In this document: positions 32,347-43,479 of the stretch, in pieces
Numbering within the stretch: the stretch's first letter is position 1
How the letters are laid out: each line of letters opens with the position of its first letter
Assembly: GCF_019279795.1 (NCBI RefSeq)
Contig: NC_056730.1
Coordinates: 607,682,198-607,746,197, forward strand
Direction: 5' to 3'
From: Protopterus annectens
Taxonomy: Eukaryota > Chordata > Ceratodontiformes > Protopteridae
Length of the DNA: 64,000 nucleotides
Position numbers and translations under genes: made by a program
Notes under the pieces: generated by a model
What the model saw: only the letters and a program-made list of their open reading frames with translations
Told to the model about the DNA's origin: nothing
The model's database searches: none

Positions 32347-34612
32347 TTATAGTCAAAGAAACCATAGTCAAAAACCTTTCCAAAGCAAACTTCAAATGAC
32401 TTGCATCCGAAGTGGAAAGCTTCACTATTCCCTTGCAGAAGGATAATGATATCCAGGATGCAGAATCCTACACCAAGGCACTCTATATGCATCTTCAGGA
32501 TTGCATGGACCGTGCTATCCCAAATAAAGCCAAGACTCTTTCCTCAAGCAAGAAGAAACCAGTCTGGTGGACCCCGGCCAGAAGAAAACTTTACAATAAA
32601 AGGAGGAGACTTATACAAAAAAAGGCCAAATCTCAAGTAGAAAAATCATCCCTGATCAGCATTAGTAAGAAACTGAGGGCCCTCATCAAGTCAACTAAAG
32701 CTAATTTTGAAAAGAAAGTTACCAAGGATGCCAAGGATAACCATAAGGCCTTCTATGGCTACATCAAAAACCTAAATGGCAACACTCAGGTCTGTTCTGA
32801 GCTAGTACAAAATGGTACAAAATACACTGACCCTTATGACATTGCCAACATCTTGGCTGACAGGTTCAGTGCAAATTTCTCCCCGCCCCCTCACCACCAA
32901 CAGGGCCTATTACCATTCCATGGGATTATGTAAGTCCAATTATTACTGATACGTTGGTTAACAAGGCTCTATCTAAAGCTAAAAACACTGCCTCCATGGG
33001 ACCAGATGGTATCCCAGGCTGTGTCATACACGAGCTCCAAAAGGAATTAACCCCGCATCTTAATACCCTCTTCAGTCTCAGCCTCTCCACAGGATATGTG
33101 CCCATAGAATGGGGCACGGCAACGGTGGTCCCGCTACACCAGGGTGGGGCCACAACTGACCCTGGGAACTACTGACCAATAAGCCTGACCAGTCTGATCT
33201 GTAAGGCTATGGAGCGAATCATTATGGAACTCATAAACGGAGAGATTGGGAACCTCTAGTCACTGGACCCCACACAGTTCAGCTTCGTCAAGGGCAGATC
33301 ATGCCTCCTGAACATGATGGATTTCTTTGAGACAGTTACTCAGGCTATAGATAAGGGAAAGGAGTTACGCACGGCTTAACTTGACCTTGCTAAAGCATTT
33401 GACACCATTCCCCATTCAGGTATTATTGATAAGCTCACCAGCCTGGGCATAAACCTTTACGTCACAAGATGGATCGCAAACTGGCTCTCAGACAGATCCC
33501 ATAAAGTAAGAGTAGTGGGATCTATGTCCGAATCCAGACCAGTAATGAATGGTGTGCCTCAGGGCTCTGTCCTGGGACCCCTCCTGTTTGGCATATACTT
33601 CTCAGAAGTACAGGCAAGCACGGAAGGGCTGTGGCTGACTAAGTTTGCGGACGACTGCAAACTGGGTGCTATAATAGAGTCTCCGGCCGACATGGAGATC
33701 CTCCAGAAGGGCCTAAATGAGACTGATGCATGGTGTCAAAGCCATGGTCTCAAGCTAAATGCAAAAAAATGCGTAGTAATCCCCTTTGGAAAAAACAGAG
33801 TACCCACAAACTACAACATAGGGGGTAATCCCCTGAAATCTGAAGAAGAAATAAGGGATCTAGGGACTCAAGTAGATAGTCAGCTTTCCTTTGATAACCA
33901 TGTTGCCAAAGTGGTTAGAAAATCCTTCTATGTGACCCATCTGATCATGAAAGGGTTCGCATCAAGATCTAAGGATGTAATGGTGCCCCTCTACTCTTCC
34001 CTCATCAGACCCATTACTGAGTACAATGCACCAACTGGAATGTACCTGGCTAGACATCTCCAGCAGCTGGAGAGACCACAGAGGTACCTAACCAAGAGGA
34101 TTACTGGCCTCAAACAGTTGCCCTATGCAGCACGATTGAAAAAGCTAAGACTGTTCTCTGTTGCATACCGCTTTCTCAGAGGTGATCTCTGTCGAACATA
34201 CAGAGCCATGTCCAACCCAGAATTGTTGAACATGCTCCATCTTAGCAAAACCAAATCTACTCGAGCTACACACTCTAGGGATATAAACCTCAACACAACA
34301 ATGAATAGAACATGCTGGAGGGACAGATTCCCTTCGCAGAGACTTCCCTTACTATGGAACAGGGTCCCGATCTACATAAGACAGAGCCCCTCACTATCAC
34401 TCTTCAAGAGGAACCTTGATGAGTGGATGGGTAACAGAAAGTTCACACCGGGGATCACACCAACAGCACTACTAGATAGGGGCCAAGGGTACTAGCTGCT
34501 AGTACAAGGGTCTAGGGAACTACTAAAGGGGTGGTGAATACTGCACAACGTGGCTGGGCTAATATATGCCTTTGGGCAGATAGCCCAGTACCAACCTATG
34601 AACCTATAAAAA
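32347..34612 (+). mobile_element. CR1-clade LINE copy C, 5'-truncated
   Basis: The copy starts in the ORF2 linker (homologous to about 10388 of copy A) and ends in the CR1 3'UTR with a short CTATGAAC tail at 34612. It lies in the L2-like LINE above. It is more diverged from A and B than they are from each other, so it is a related but separate lineage. Confidence 0.85.
32412..34495 (+). pseudogene. CR1 copy C ORF2, linker and reverse transcriptase
   Basis: The linker part runs open from 32412 to about 32925 (KKPVWWTPARRKLYN, NGNTQVCSEL). After a frameshift near 32925 a single frame continues to TAG 34493-34495 with only three stops (about 33174, 33256 and 33378). It holds FVKGRSC, LDLAKAFDTIPHSG, GVPQGSVLGPLLF and LTKFADDCKLG with catalytic FADD kept. 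The last 326 codons are uninterrupted and end LLDRGQGY. A codon for Arg (TRATHS) stands where A and B share a TGA. Confidence 0.85.
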
Positions 34613-35089
34613 GCTCTCGCTTAATACATTAAAATATGTACATTATATACAATGAATGAACACAGTATAGTTAGCAACATGGATATGAGCAAAGGCTGTG
34701 ATAAGGTTATGCAGGGTTGATTTGTTTCTTAGCCACTACCGTGAATGATTTAGAGACAATTTCACTGAAAAAGTATTTTGAAAGTGTTCTTTTAAGCATG
34801 ACAGAGAACCTTGTAACTTAACTTCAGATGGGAGTGTGTTCCACAGAGCTGATTCTAGCTTAGAGAAGGCATGTACCATGAAGTATTATTGTACGAGTAG
34901 CTTTCAGAGTTTTCCCCATGAGTGTCCTGTGAAAATGAACACTGCCCAGTAGGACTAGTCTGTTCAACAAAATATCACTAAATAAAAAAAATAAATTTAT
35001 GGAGTAGAAGGAAGATGGCTGATCAGAAACAGATGGTAGTTGATGGAGTTCAGCTATCAGGATAACAGCTGCTAAGCAGTGAAATATCA

Positions 35090-36000
35090 TAAGATTCAGT
35101 ACTAGGAGTTTGTCTTGTTTAGTATATTTGTGATATACTACACACTAGCTTTGGAGAGTAAAAACGTGTATATGTTGATAACACAAAAAGCTTGGTAGCT
35201 ACAAAATGGAGGGAGTTTAGACTCAGGCAGACCTAAGAAAGCTGTTGCTGTGGAAAATGGGTTGTTGTTGTACCTTACTGTCGGACTATGCAATATTTTG
35301 CAGTTTACAGAGAAAACTTCAAAAGAGATATGTGGCTTGGTGGGGTGATCTTAAGCAGGGCAGAAGAGGAAAAGAATGTCAGAGTAATCATTTTAATTAA
35401 CCTGAATCATGCTCAGCAGTATGAAAAGCAGTGGAAAACTAAGTAAAAAACTGAAGAAAATTGCATGCAACGTAGATTCTGTATGTGCTGAGATCATTGC
35501 CCACTATGCAAGGTACTGATATGGCTACATCTGAAGTAATGTCTAGAATATAGGGAGCCATACAGACAAAGGGGAATTAACCTTGTAGAAAATGAGCAAC
35601 TCAGTTTTACTAAATGGTATCGAATGTGGAGAAACCAAAGTATGAGCACAGACTCAGAAAGCTAAAATGTATACACTGGAGAAGAGTGGATAAAGTAGGG
35701 TATGGTTTGGATATGCTTCACTATCTGGAGATAAATAGAAGAGGCAAAGTTGAAGAGAAAGGATAAAAGGTAGACAGGAGGATATAAATGGAAGCTGGAA
35801 GGAAGATGTTTCAAATTAGACTTGCGAAAATACTTCAGCAAGTGGGTAGCAGGGCCTTGAAATGCATTACTTGAAGCAGTGGTACAGTGAAAATATGATA
35901 GAGGTCTGATACTTGTCACAGAGCAAGAAAAGGATGTGACAAGGTTGGGGGAGGTGCAGTTGTATGGAGAACAGTTTAATTATTTTGGCACACTTGATAG
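35090..36000 (+). pseudogene. LINE RT remnant, CR1/Rex1 group
   Basis: Decayed RT palm to C-terminus: a GSVLGVCLV-like block near 35103, VYVDNTKSL where the family has YADDTK, LSRAEEEKNVRVI, a thumb region, and the C-terminal pattern GGYKWKLEG, RCFKLDLRKYF, WVAGP-NALLEAVV near 35760-35890. It is not the same family as CR1 copies A-C. Multiple stops. The family is placed only by pattern. Confidence 0.6.
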
Positions 36001-36149
36001 TCTATCAGCCTTTTCCAGTCAGCATATTTATATATTTGTTCATATAAAGAATTAAAACTGGTACCAGCTCCTGCTCTACATTAGTTCAACATCATGCCAT
36101 AACTATGATAAGAGTTTATGTGAGAATGTGAATAGGTGCCATAATGGAC

Positions 36150-37019
36150 ATTCATTTAAACCCGGTTTCTTGTCTGCTTCTAATTTAGTCTGCCACAGAG
36201 ATTCCCTTCACCATGTATATTCTCATAAGCTGTTATATAAAGTAACAGCTTATTGTGCTTTCTTGCAATAACTTCATTTTTGTGCTGCTCAACATCACTG
36301 AGAACCTGCTCATATGTACAGTCCTCCTTAAACTCCTTAGATAATGCAAATACTTCTTCATCGGCTACCAATATTTCATCCTTCAGTGCTTCCATTATTT
36401 TTGGAATTATTTTCTATTAATAATTTCAACAATTGCAAACCTGCTTTGTTGAAAAATTCAACTAGTTCATTTGAAAAAAGGGTCACTGGAGTAAATACCG
36501 TTCGGACACTTAAAAAATCTCAACCCTTTAGGCACTAAAGAAAGTTCAATGCAACTCTCAAAATATCTATTTTCAAGTTCAAGAGACTTGTATTTCTTTA
36601 ACTTTCTACTTAACTTATCACAATTATTGTGATATTCTTCCACTTTAACCCTGGTAGTTCTATAATCAGCTCGGTTAAAGGGATCAAAACAATTGTCCAG
36701 GACTGAGCGAATATTATTATATTGTAAGTGTCCAAGTTCATTGTCAGTCACTGACTTTGACTGTACTGTGGAATTATTGATGTTACATTCAATAACTGTC
36801 ACTTGGTCCTCATCCGAACTAACCGGATGTTCTCTCATCACTTTGATTCAAAGCCAGTAAACGAAGGGACTTTTGAATGTCAGCCATAGATGTCAGTAAT
36901 AACTTTAACAAACCAGAATCTTGAGTAGAAGGAATAGAATGCAGACTCAAATCCATCAAGGGATCGTTCACCACCTCGGCCATTGAATGCCATCCCGTAA
37001 AAACAACCAGAAAATCCAA
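36150..37019 (-). pseudogene. PLE-4 second copy, N-terminal domain fused to C-terminal end
   Basis: Open pieces in adjacent frames carry an acidic N-terminal region, then NCFDPFNRADYRTT, LSRKLKKYKSLELENRYFE, LVPKGLRF, and EDCTYEQVLSDVEQHKNEVI with RKHNKLL, which matches the domain that precedes the RT in PLEs. At about 36212 it joins directly to ESLWQTKLEAD, the last part of the GIY-YIG region. The whole RT and most of the endonuclease are missing, so this is an internally deleted copy. Confidence 0.65.
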
Positions 37020-37092
37020 GAGCTCCGAAGGTCAATGAAGGCTGGTGAAGAACCACAACTGTATTAGTGTACACACACAGTTTTATTAATGC

Positions 37093-37116
37093 TTTCATCA
37101 AAAATGACTTCATCAG
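37093..37116 (-). ncRNA. hammerhead core in PLE-4 pLTR
   Basis: The minus strand reads CTGATGA, AGTCA, TTTT, TGAT, GAAA, GC. Both conserved boxes (CUGAUGA and GAAA) are exact and separated by a small stem II (TCA with TGA). It lies between the GIY-YIG end of one PLE copy and the N-terminal coding of the next, where PLE hammerheads are known. Stem I and the cleavage triplet were not resolved by eye. Confidence 0.55.
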
Positions 37117-37312
37117 AAAGCACTCCATTTAAAATTCACCTCTTTTATATAATAAGTAATTGCATCAGTAAGTGAATAATTAAAACAGTTAAATAATTAA
37201 GTCAATACCAACTACCTTAAAGGTAAAATGAAATAAAAATATATTCAAAATCAACTATCCTACAATTTGGAAACTTTTAGTTTCCTATACTTCAAAAAAC
37301 ATTTGATATTAA

Positions 37313-37757
37313 TAAATTCATTTAAACCTGGTTTCTTGTCTGCTTCTAATTTAGTCTGCCACAGAGATTCCCTTTGCTCTAAAAGATTTTTATAATCCCC
37401 CTCTTAAATCAGATGAAACTACTTCTAAAATAGAAAAAAAAGAAACTTATTATACTTGGAACACTCATTGGAATGTCTGAATAAGGCATTGTTAACATCC
37501 TTTGTCTTAATACTATACATATGTTCCCTAATACGTTCCATCAAGGACCGTGTTGTCATACCGACATAAAATGCCTCACATCCACTGCAAAGACTGATAT
37601 AAACAACCACCCAGGACCTACATGACACATACCCTGGTACTTTAATAGTACTATTAAGATGATTCAACAACACGAATGGCCCCTCAGAAATAAATCTGCA
37701 AAAGTTGCAATGGCCACATTTGTATATACCCCTTCTAGTATTGTGCTTATGTGACAC
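37313..37757 (-). pseudogene. GIY-YIG endonuclease domain of PLE-4 first copy
   Basis: An open frame begins with a Cys-rich block (KCGHCNFCRFI) then VVYISLCSGC followed by EAFYVGMTTRSLMERIREH, a well-kept GIY-YIG core with Y, Y-V-G and the catalytic-type Arg. FRHSNEC follows. The frame stops near 37425, but the conserved end (ESLWQTKLEADKKPGLNE) is readable at 37380-37320. Of the GIY-YIG regions in the window this is the best preserved. Confidence 0.8.
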
Positions 37758-37919
37758 AGAAATACTTTGCTAAAAAATGCAATGCTCACTGTCAGGGCAG
37801 GGGCTAGAGATTGCCTGCAATACTGAAAAATGTATTGCTTTGTAAAGATGCAGATGCATTGACCTGCATCTATTTGTGTAGATGCAGGTCAGTGTACCAC
37901 CATTCTGGCATTTAAATTC

Positions 37920-38120
37920 AAAAGACTAAAGCTCTTAGCTGTTAATGATCTGTGTCCTATGCCCAGGATACAGAGTTTCATTCCTTCCACCTTCATTTCA
38001 CTGCAGTGTGAATCTGAGCAAGTCACTTAATCAGACGGTGTTCTTGGATCAACCCTCAAAGGGACACTTGTATCCAGTGGGCTTACCCACTCAACAAATA
38101 GATAAATTAAAAAAAAAATA
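37920..38120 (+). mobile_element. candidate SINE with L2-like tail
   Basis: GTGTGAATCTGAGCAAGTCA at 38009-38028 resembles the conserved GTGACCTTGGGCAAGTCAC of MIR/L2-type 3' regions. It is followed by CAGTGGGCTTACCCACTCAA, an AATAGATAAATT end and a run of ten A (38108-38117). This suggests an old SINE or LINE 3' end. I cannot see a pol III head. Confidence 0.35.
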
Positions 38121-40448
38121 TCCTCAGAAGCTGATGTATTATGGAACTAATGGAACTAGAAAAAGACCTGACGAAAAGGAAATGAAGGCTTTTAATAAAA
38201 CCACAGCTTGGATATGGGCTGCCCATGCATCCTTAGTGACAGAATATGGAACTGGTTTGGAGTTTTCACGTAGAAAGTAATCAATCAGGAAATTCTGCCT
38301 CCCATCATAGCTCCTATTGTGTCAGGAATTTTTTTAATTCTGATTTTTAGTTAGGAGGAAGAAAACCTTTCAGAAAAAAAATCTGGATGGTTAAAACTTT
38401 TGAAGACTAAAAGGAAAACGAGACAACTGAATCCTAGGAGTGCATCTACAAGAAATGCCATCTAATGAATTGCATATCTGATGAAAATTGTTTGGTCAAA
38501 ATGCTAAGTATGCTTGGGAAACTAAAAAGTAAGAAACAAGGTTATGTAAAAATGTTGAAAAAAAGACTAGGATTACATGCTCCTGTGTTACATAAAGAGC
38601 TGTATGCATAAGGACAAATTGAAAGGTCCATGACAAACTAAAGGAGACAATGGGAAATTCTACTTTCAGTAACTATGTCTCCACTCATGGGGATAACAGA
38701 AACTGCAATTTGTCACACAAAAAGGCTATGATTTGATTATGTGGTTTTACCAGGGGTATTGGTGCCTCAAGTCTTCCAGTGCAACAGGCACCAAAGAAAG
38801 CTTGAACATGTCACAAAGAATCAGATGAGCAAGGAAATGATCATTCAAAATGTCTAAAATGTCAATAAATTCATTTTAAAAGATAAGGTTAGGAGTAAAT
38901 CAGTTATGTAATGATGTGAATGCAAAAATGCTTCAATAGCACGGATATTGGGATGAAAGAGAACCCAGTGTAAGCCAGAATGCACATAGGTCAAGCTTTA
39001 AATGAAATGGTGTCATGGACATTTACTGAGAAGTGTTGTGCAATATATGTTTGTATAACGTAAACCCAATGAATGTACTGTGACAAGTTGCAATGTGGGC
39101 TGTATTAGCATGCTAACTGCATCATGCATTGTGAAGATGAGCGGTGTATCAGCAGTGCTACCTTCATTAACCTTAAGGTTAAAAGAAAGAGACATGCATA
39201 AGGGACCATTATTTTAGTCACCTCATATGGTAATGACTGTTGATACTTGAATGGCTAAATCAGTCACATGCATTTAGTTTCACCTGATTAGGTTTAAAGA
39301 TTATATGGAGTGGGTTTTAAACACCATCTTAAATATATGGCAGACGTTACTGCACTATCTCATTTTGTAAAACAGTTTCACTTTGTTTTACTATATCATG
39401 ATAAAGTACTAACAATTTCATTTTTAATCTCCCATGTAAGGCAGTGCTTTCTCTGATTATTAATACCAATTTTATATTTCATTCTTGTGAGTTGCTTTAA
39501 TCTCAGAAATAATGAACAGTTGAAAGGCAAGAAGACCTGTTCTAAACACAATGACTGCTTGCTTTAGATATTTTTAGACAGTGTGTTTTGTTTATTGTCA
39601 TTTACACTTTAAACAGAAACAGAGCATGTTCTTGTTCATTTCCTGAGTTTCTTAAAAAGATTCCTTGCCGTTTCTTATTTATGGTTTGTAGCTGCAGCAC
39701 ACACATGCACGCCACTTCCCTTCTTGAGAAATTCCAGATATTTTTGTTACACTGTGGTTTGGTAAAAAAATATATTTGAACAATTTTAACATGCAGGTTA
39801 ATGTGCTGTTGAAAATAAAATACCTCAAGTTACTTTCTGTAAGTTCCATAAACCATTTAGTTCATCAGTATGCAGAGCACTGTTAATAGAAAGGTGTTAA
39901 TTAGTAAAACTGACATACGCCATAATGTTTGTATGTTACTTAATGTGTGTGCATATACACATACACACATATTCTTTTTTCTTTCAAATAATTACATCAT
40001 TTGTTGCTCTCCCCATCCCCCAGTAAAACACCAGCTAGTTTGTGCCGTAGCAACCATACATTTATTGATAACCAATAACATGTTAATTGTTGTTTGTCTA
40101 AACTGTGAACATCAGCACTATCAGCAAACATTGAACCTTATGATACAAATGATACTAAAACAACCAATGGGTCTGTAATTGGGTGGCATGACATAAAGCC
40201 CTCTCAATGGCCTATAATTTGATTTTTTTAAAACATAACCCAAATAAATCCTGCCACTGCATGTGCAGTGTAGTTTTAAATTGACTTCTTTATTTATCAA
40301 ATACCAAGCAAGGTAAAAAGGTGGAATGTAAACAAATGAGGGTCTGAGGGATATATAGCATCTTTAGGGAATGTTGGGGACAGTGAGATGTTTGCAACAC
40401 AGTCTGCTGAGTGATTATTGCTCGACAAAAATTGCTTTTATTAGAAGG
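38121..40448 (+). other. no recognisable gene or element
   Basis: About 2.3 kb of AT-rich sequence between the PLE/SINE region and the Gmr1-like LTR. Only short, low-quality frames. A CACACA/TGTGTG-rich patch lies at 39945-39970. Confidence 0.4.
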
Positions 40449-41072
40449 TGTGATGCCCATGCACTGGCCCAGCAATCAAGGAGCCTCAATCCTCATCACT
40501 AACACCAGTGAGGGGCATCCAAATTGAGAAGGATAACAAATACACACAGTAAAGTACAATTTCCCTTACGAGCACACAGAGATCACAGTCAATCTGGGAA
40601 TGGTTCCTCCCTTTCTCTCCAGATCCCCAGTAAGACTCCTCACTTGCACAGCTATAGGGTACAGGTCTCAGCCTAGTGGTCAAGCTAAAACCTCCAGCAC
40701 CCTCTCTGTCCAACCAGTGCTTCATGTCATGTCCCTGCCCAAGTAGCTGGCACATGCACACTCTTTAAGATATGAGTTATATACAAACACGCAGACACTC
40801 CTGGAGAAGGCTGGTACAGGTTCTGCAGCTATGCACATTCCTGTCAGTCTATAAGGTAGTACAAGCTGCCACCAACCACTAATATCAGCTACTAATAAGG
40901 CCCTTTCCAAAGGGTGTCTAATTATTACTGTGCAATATTATTATCAAAATAGTAAGCGTGACCCAGGGCTAAAGCTATTAGAGTGGCTTGGCCAGTATCA
41001 CTATATACATGCAATGTACTCTAGAGCTTAAATTATCTCTACACAAAACAGCCACAGTTGAAAGGTTTAAAA
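40449..41072 (-). repeat. Gmr1-like 3' LTR
   Basis: It starts TGTGATGCCC and matches 46637-47325 throughout, apart from the CA expansion there. TGTGATG at one end and GCCACA at 41051-41056 give TG...CA termini. Shared sequence extends 16 bases further, so the exact inner edge is unsettled. Confidence 0.8.
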
Positions 41073-41250
41073 TATTTAATAATAAACAATAAGAAACACA
41101 GAACAATACTTCTTACTACACAGTGCTAGTCAAGAGTTCAGAGATCACAGGAAAATGCTTAAAATAATACAGTAGAATAGTTCTGACATCAATACAGAAA
41201 ACAGCTAGACTACACTTACTATTTTCTATCTATATCTAAGAGCAATCACA

Positions 41251-41508
41251 ATATCTACTGCGGTGGTGGATATCTACTGCGGTGGAGGTGCTGCGGTAGC
41301 GTTGTCGCATCATAGAAAGACGTTGTCCCGTTCGATTCTCAACTAGAGCGTCTTCTGTGTGGAGGCATACATGAATGGGGTGTGCCTTTGTTGAAGGTTG
41401 TGCGTCAGGGCTGGTAACCCGGTACGTAAAAATGCACTACCAGTCATTAGCGGACCGGAGTTCCGCTGTGGCGACCCCTAACCGGGAAAAGCTGAAAGAC
41501 ACTAACAA
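41251..41508 (+). mobile_element. tRNA-derived SINE with RTE-like 3' end
   Basis: The 5' half has pol III signals: an A-box-like GCTGCGGTAGCGTTG near 41290 and a B box GTTCGATTC at 41331-41339. The 3' end GCTGTGGCGACCCCTAACCG is nearly the same as the 3' end of the RTE LINE at 27.3 kb. A 17-base target duplication flanks it: ATCTAAGAGCAATCACA (41234-41250) and ATCTAAGGGCAATCACA (41509-41525). The first 19 bases are duplicated in tandem. It is more CpG-rich than its surroundings. It lies in the 3' internal region of the Gmr1-like element. Confidence 0.85.
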
Positions 41509-42099
41509 ATCTAAGGGCAATCACAGTTCTAAATAAATGTACATATAGAGCAAAGCAGAGTCCTGGTGAGTTGTTGTCAGCTTTAGGCAAAATCCAAAGT
41601 GCTCTCCCTCGGTCTCTGAGAAAGTCCTGATACTACATCCTGCTGACTCATTTTAGATTACATTTTTCTTAACAATTCTCTAGTTTCCCAGACTAACAGA
41701 AACTCTACATTTACATTTCTTAGTAAGCTTGCACCTGATCAGGAAACCACAGCAATTACAGACATTATATATGTAAAATCTAGCAAATAACTCTGGTCTC
41801 AAAATAATGAAAAGAATCTGCTGGTTCAGACACCACGGCTCTGAGCCCTGAGATCAAACAGTCATAAAATGCTTGACTTATCACTTTCTTACAGCAGAGT
41901 GCACTGTTGTTACATTTTTGCAGTTCAACATCCAATACAGTCTTCTCACATTTACGATAACAATTAATATTTACAAAGACATAGAATTATCTACAAAATT
42001 CTATCTAGCTAGGCTGGCAGCCTTCAAATATCTTCACCCCCCCCCCCGAGAACTCAAGCTAGTTTTTCAAGTGTCCCTAGAGAAGCGTTGCTTGAGAGG

Positions 42100-42540
42100 G
42101 GTAGGTTTATCTGAGTATACCTTACCCCATTCCCTGTATTGAGAGCCCATCAGCACTGGCATTGTTAATCCCACTGCAGTGCTGCACTGACATATCGTAT
42201 GCTTGCAACCCTAGGCTCCATCTTAGAAATTTGGCATTTTGCTGGCTGGCTCTGTTTAACCATGTTAGGGGATTGTAATCTGTCACTACAGAGAATTTTC
42301 TTCCATACAGATAAGGCTGAAGTTTCTACAGTGCCCACAATATGGCTAGACATTCCTTTTCTACAGCTGCATAGCATTCCTCCCTGGGTTGGAGCCTATG
42401 ACTGAGATAAACCACTGGGTGCTCTTCTCCCTCTGAAGAAATCTGGCTAAGTACAGCCCCCAACCCATGGTTCAAAGCATCTACCTGCACAACAAATTCT
42501 TTGCTGTAATCTGGATTGGCTAACACAGGGGGTCCTCCCA
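42100..42540 (-). pseudogene. Gmr1-like RNase H
   Basis: The domain reads VVQVDALNHGLGAVLSQ (first catalytic-type Asp), then CYAAVEKECLAILWAL (Glu), then with a frame change a TDYNPLTWL block and a terminal NNASADGLS block. These are the four acidic-residue blocks of Ty3 RNase H. A frameshift near 42326 and a stop break it. RNase H removes RNA after reverse transcription. It is the last pol domain, which fits the Gmr1 order. Confidence 0.8.
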
Positions 42541-43443
42541 AAGCTCTTTAAGCTTCTGGAATGCCTGCTCACATGCTGTGGTCCACACTACCTTATCTGG
42601 TGTGTTCTTCCTTGTCAGGTCTGTGAGGGGAGCAGCTATGGTGCTATAACTGGGATGAACTTTCTGTAGTACCCTGCTGTCCCTAAGAATGCCCTCACCT
42701 GTTTTGTGGTAACAGGTGCAGGGCATGCCTGAATGGCTTCCACTTTGGTGGGTTCTGGCCTGATCTTACCACTCCCCACTCTATGTCCCAGGTAGGGCCT
42801 TAATGGTCAACCCTGCCCTCTGTAGTCTGCCCGGCACCTCCCTGACATGTTGAAGGTGCTCTTGCCAGGAATCGCTGTAGATGGCAATATCATCTAAGTA
42901 AGCAAGGACAAACCCTCCTGCTCCTGCTAGGATATGATCTACCAGCCTCTGGAAAGTCGCTGGGGCATTTTTCATCCCAAAGGGCACCTTTGTGAACTCA
43001 TTCAAGCCAAAAGGAGTCACAAAGGCTGACCTCTTTCTAGCACTGGGGGTCAAGGGCACCTGCCAGTAACCCTTGATAAGATCAATGGTTGTAAGATGAT
43101 ACTTAGCCCCACCCAGCTGCTCTAGGGCCTCATCTGTCCTAGGCATGGGTTAAGTATCTGACTCTGTGTGGTTATTTAATTTCCTGTAATCCACACAGAA
43201 CCTGGTGCTGCCATCCTTCATTGGCACCAGCACCACTGGGGAGGCCCAGGAACTGTTGGACTCTTGAATTACCACTAATTCAAACATCTGCTGTATCTCC
43301 TCCCTCAGAGTCTGTTTGCCTCTCTCAGGCACCCTATAAGGGGTCTGCCTAATAGGCCTTTGGGGTCCTGTATCCACCTGGTGCTGCACCAGGTGGGTGC
43401 ACCCTGGATTCCCAGTGAACATGTCTCCAAACTCCTGTAACAC
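42541..43443 (-). pseudogene. Gmr1-like reverse transcriptase
   Basis: From high to low: HQVDTGPQRPIRQTPYRVP, SNSSWASPVVLVPMKDGS, RFCVDYRKLN, an in-frame TAA at 43147-43149 where relatives have Tyr before PMPRTDE, then LTTIDLIKGYWQVPL, TPFGLNEFTKVPFGMKNAPATF, and YLDDIAIYS (catalytic YLDD kept). A frameshift follows near 42780. The domain has normal length and order for Ty3 RT. It stands after integrase. Confidence 0.85.
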
Positions 43444-43479
43444 TGGTCAGATTTCTCGAACCTGGGTACGCGATAGCTG

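Larger units (their letters stand above)
31355..35010 (-). mobile_element. L2-like LINE 3' part, split by two nested insertions
   Basis: The pieces 31355-31407, 32139-32346 and 34613-35010 form one minus-strand LINE. The tail is at 31355-31380. The coding end at 34880-34740 reads ESALWNTLPSEVKLQ and then LSCLKEHFQNTF. A TIR element (31408-32138) and CR1 copy C (32347-34612) are inserted in it. A stretch near both CR1 ends is similar (TGTACATTATRTA... at 32298 and 34635), which may be an internal repeat of the host LINE. Confidence 0.55.
36150..37760 (-). mobile_element. Penelope-like elements PLE-4, tandem on minus strand
   Basis: Reading high to low: the GIY-YIG end of one PLE (37757-37313), its 3' terminal segment with a hammerhead-like core (37116-37093), then the N-terminal coding part of the next copy (37019-36215), then an abrupt join to the last GIY-YIG codons (36209-36150). 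The repeated end (CTGTGGCAGACTAAATTAGA on the minus strand) occurs at 37375-37313 and again at 36209-36150. This is the PLE head-to-tail layout, with the second copy internally deleted. Confidence 0.75.

Noticed and set aside
37945..38280. A 111-codon open frame as a host gene
   Set aside because: It spans a SINE-like tail and a poly-A run; composition and context argue against coding.
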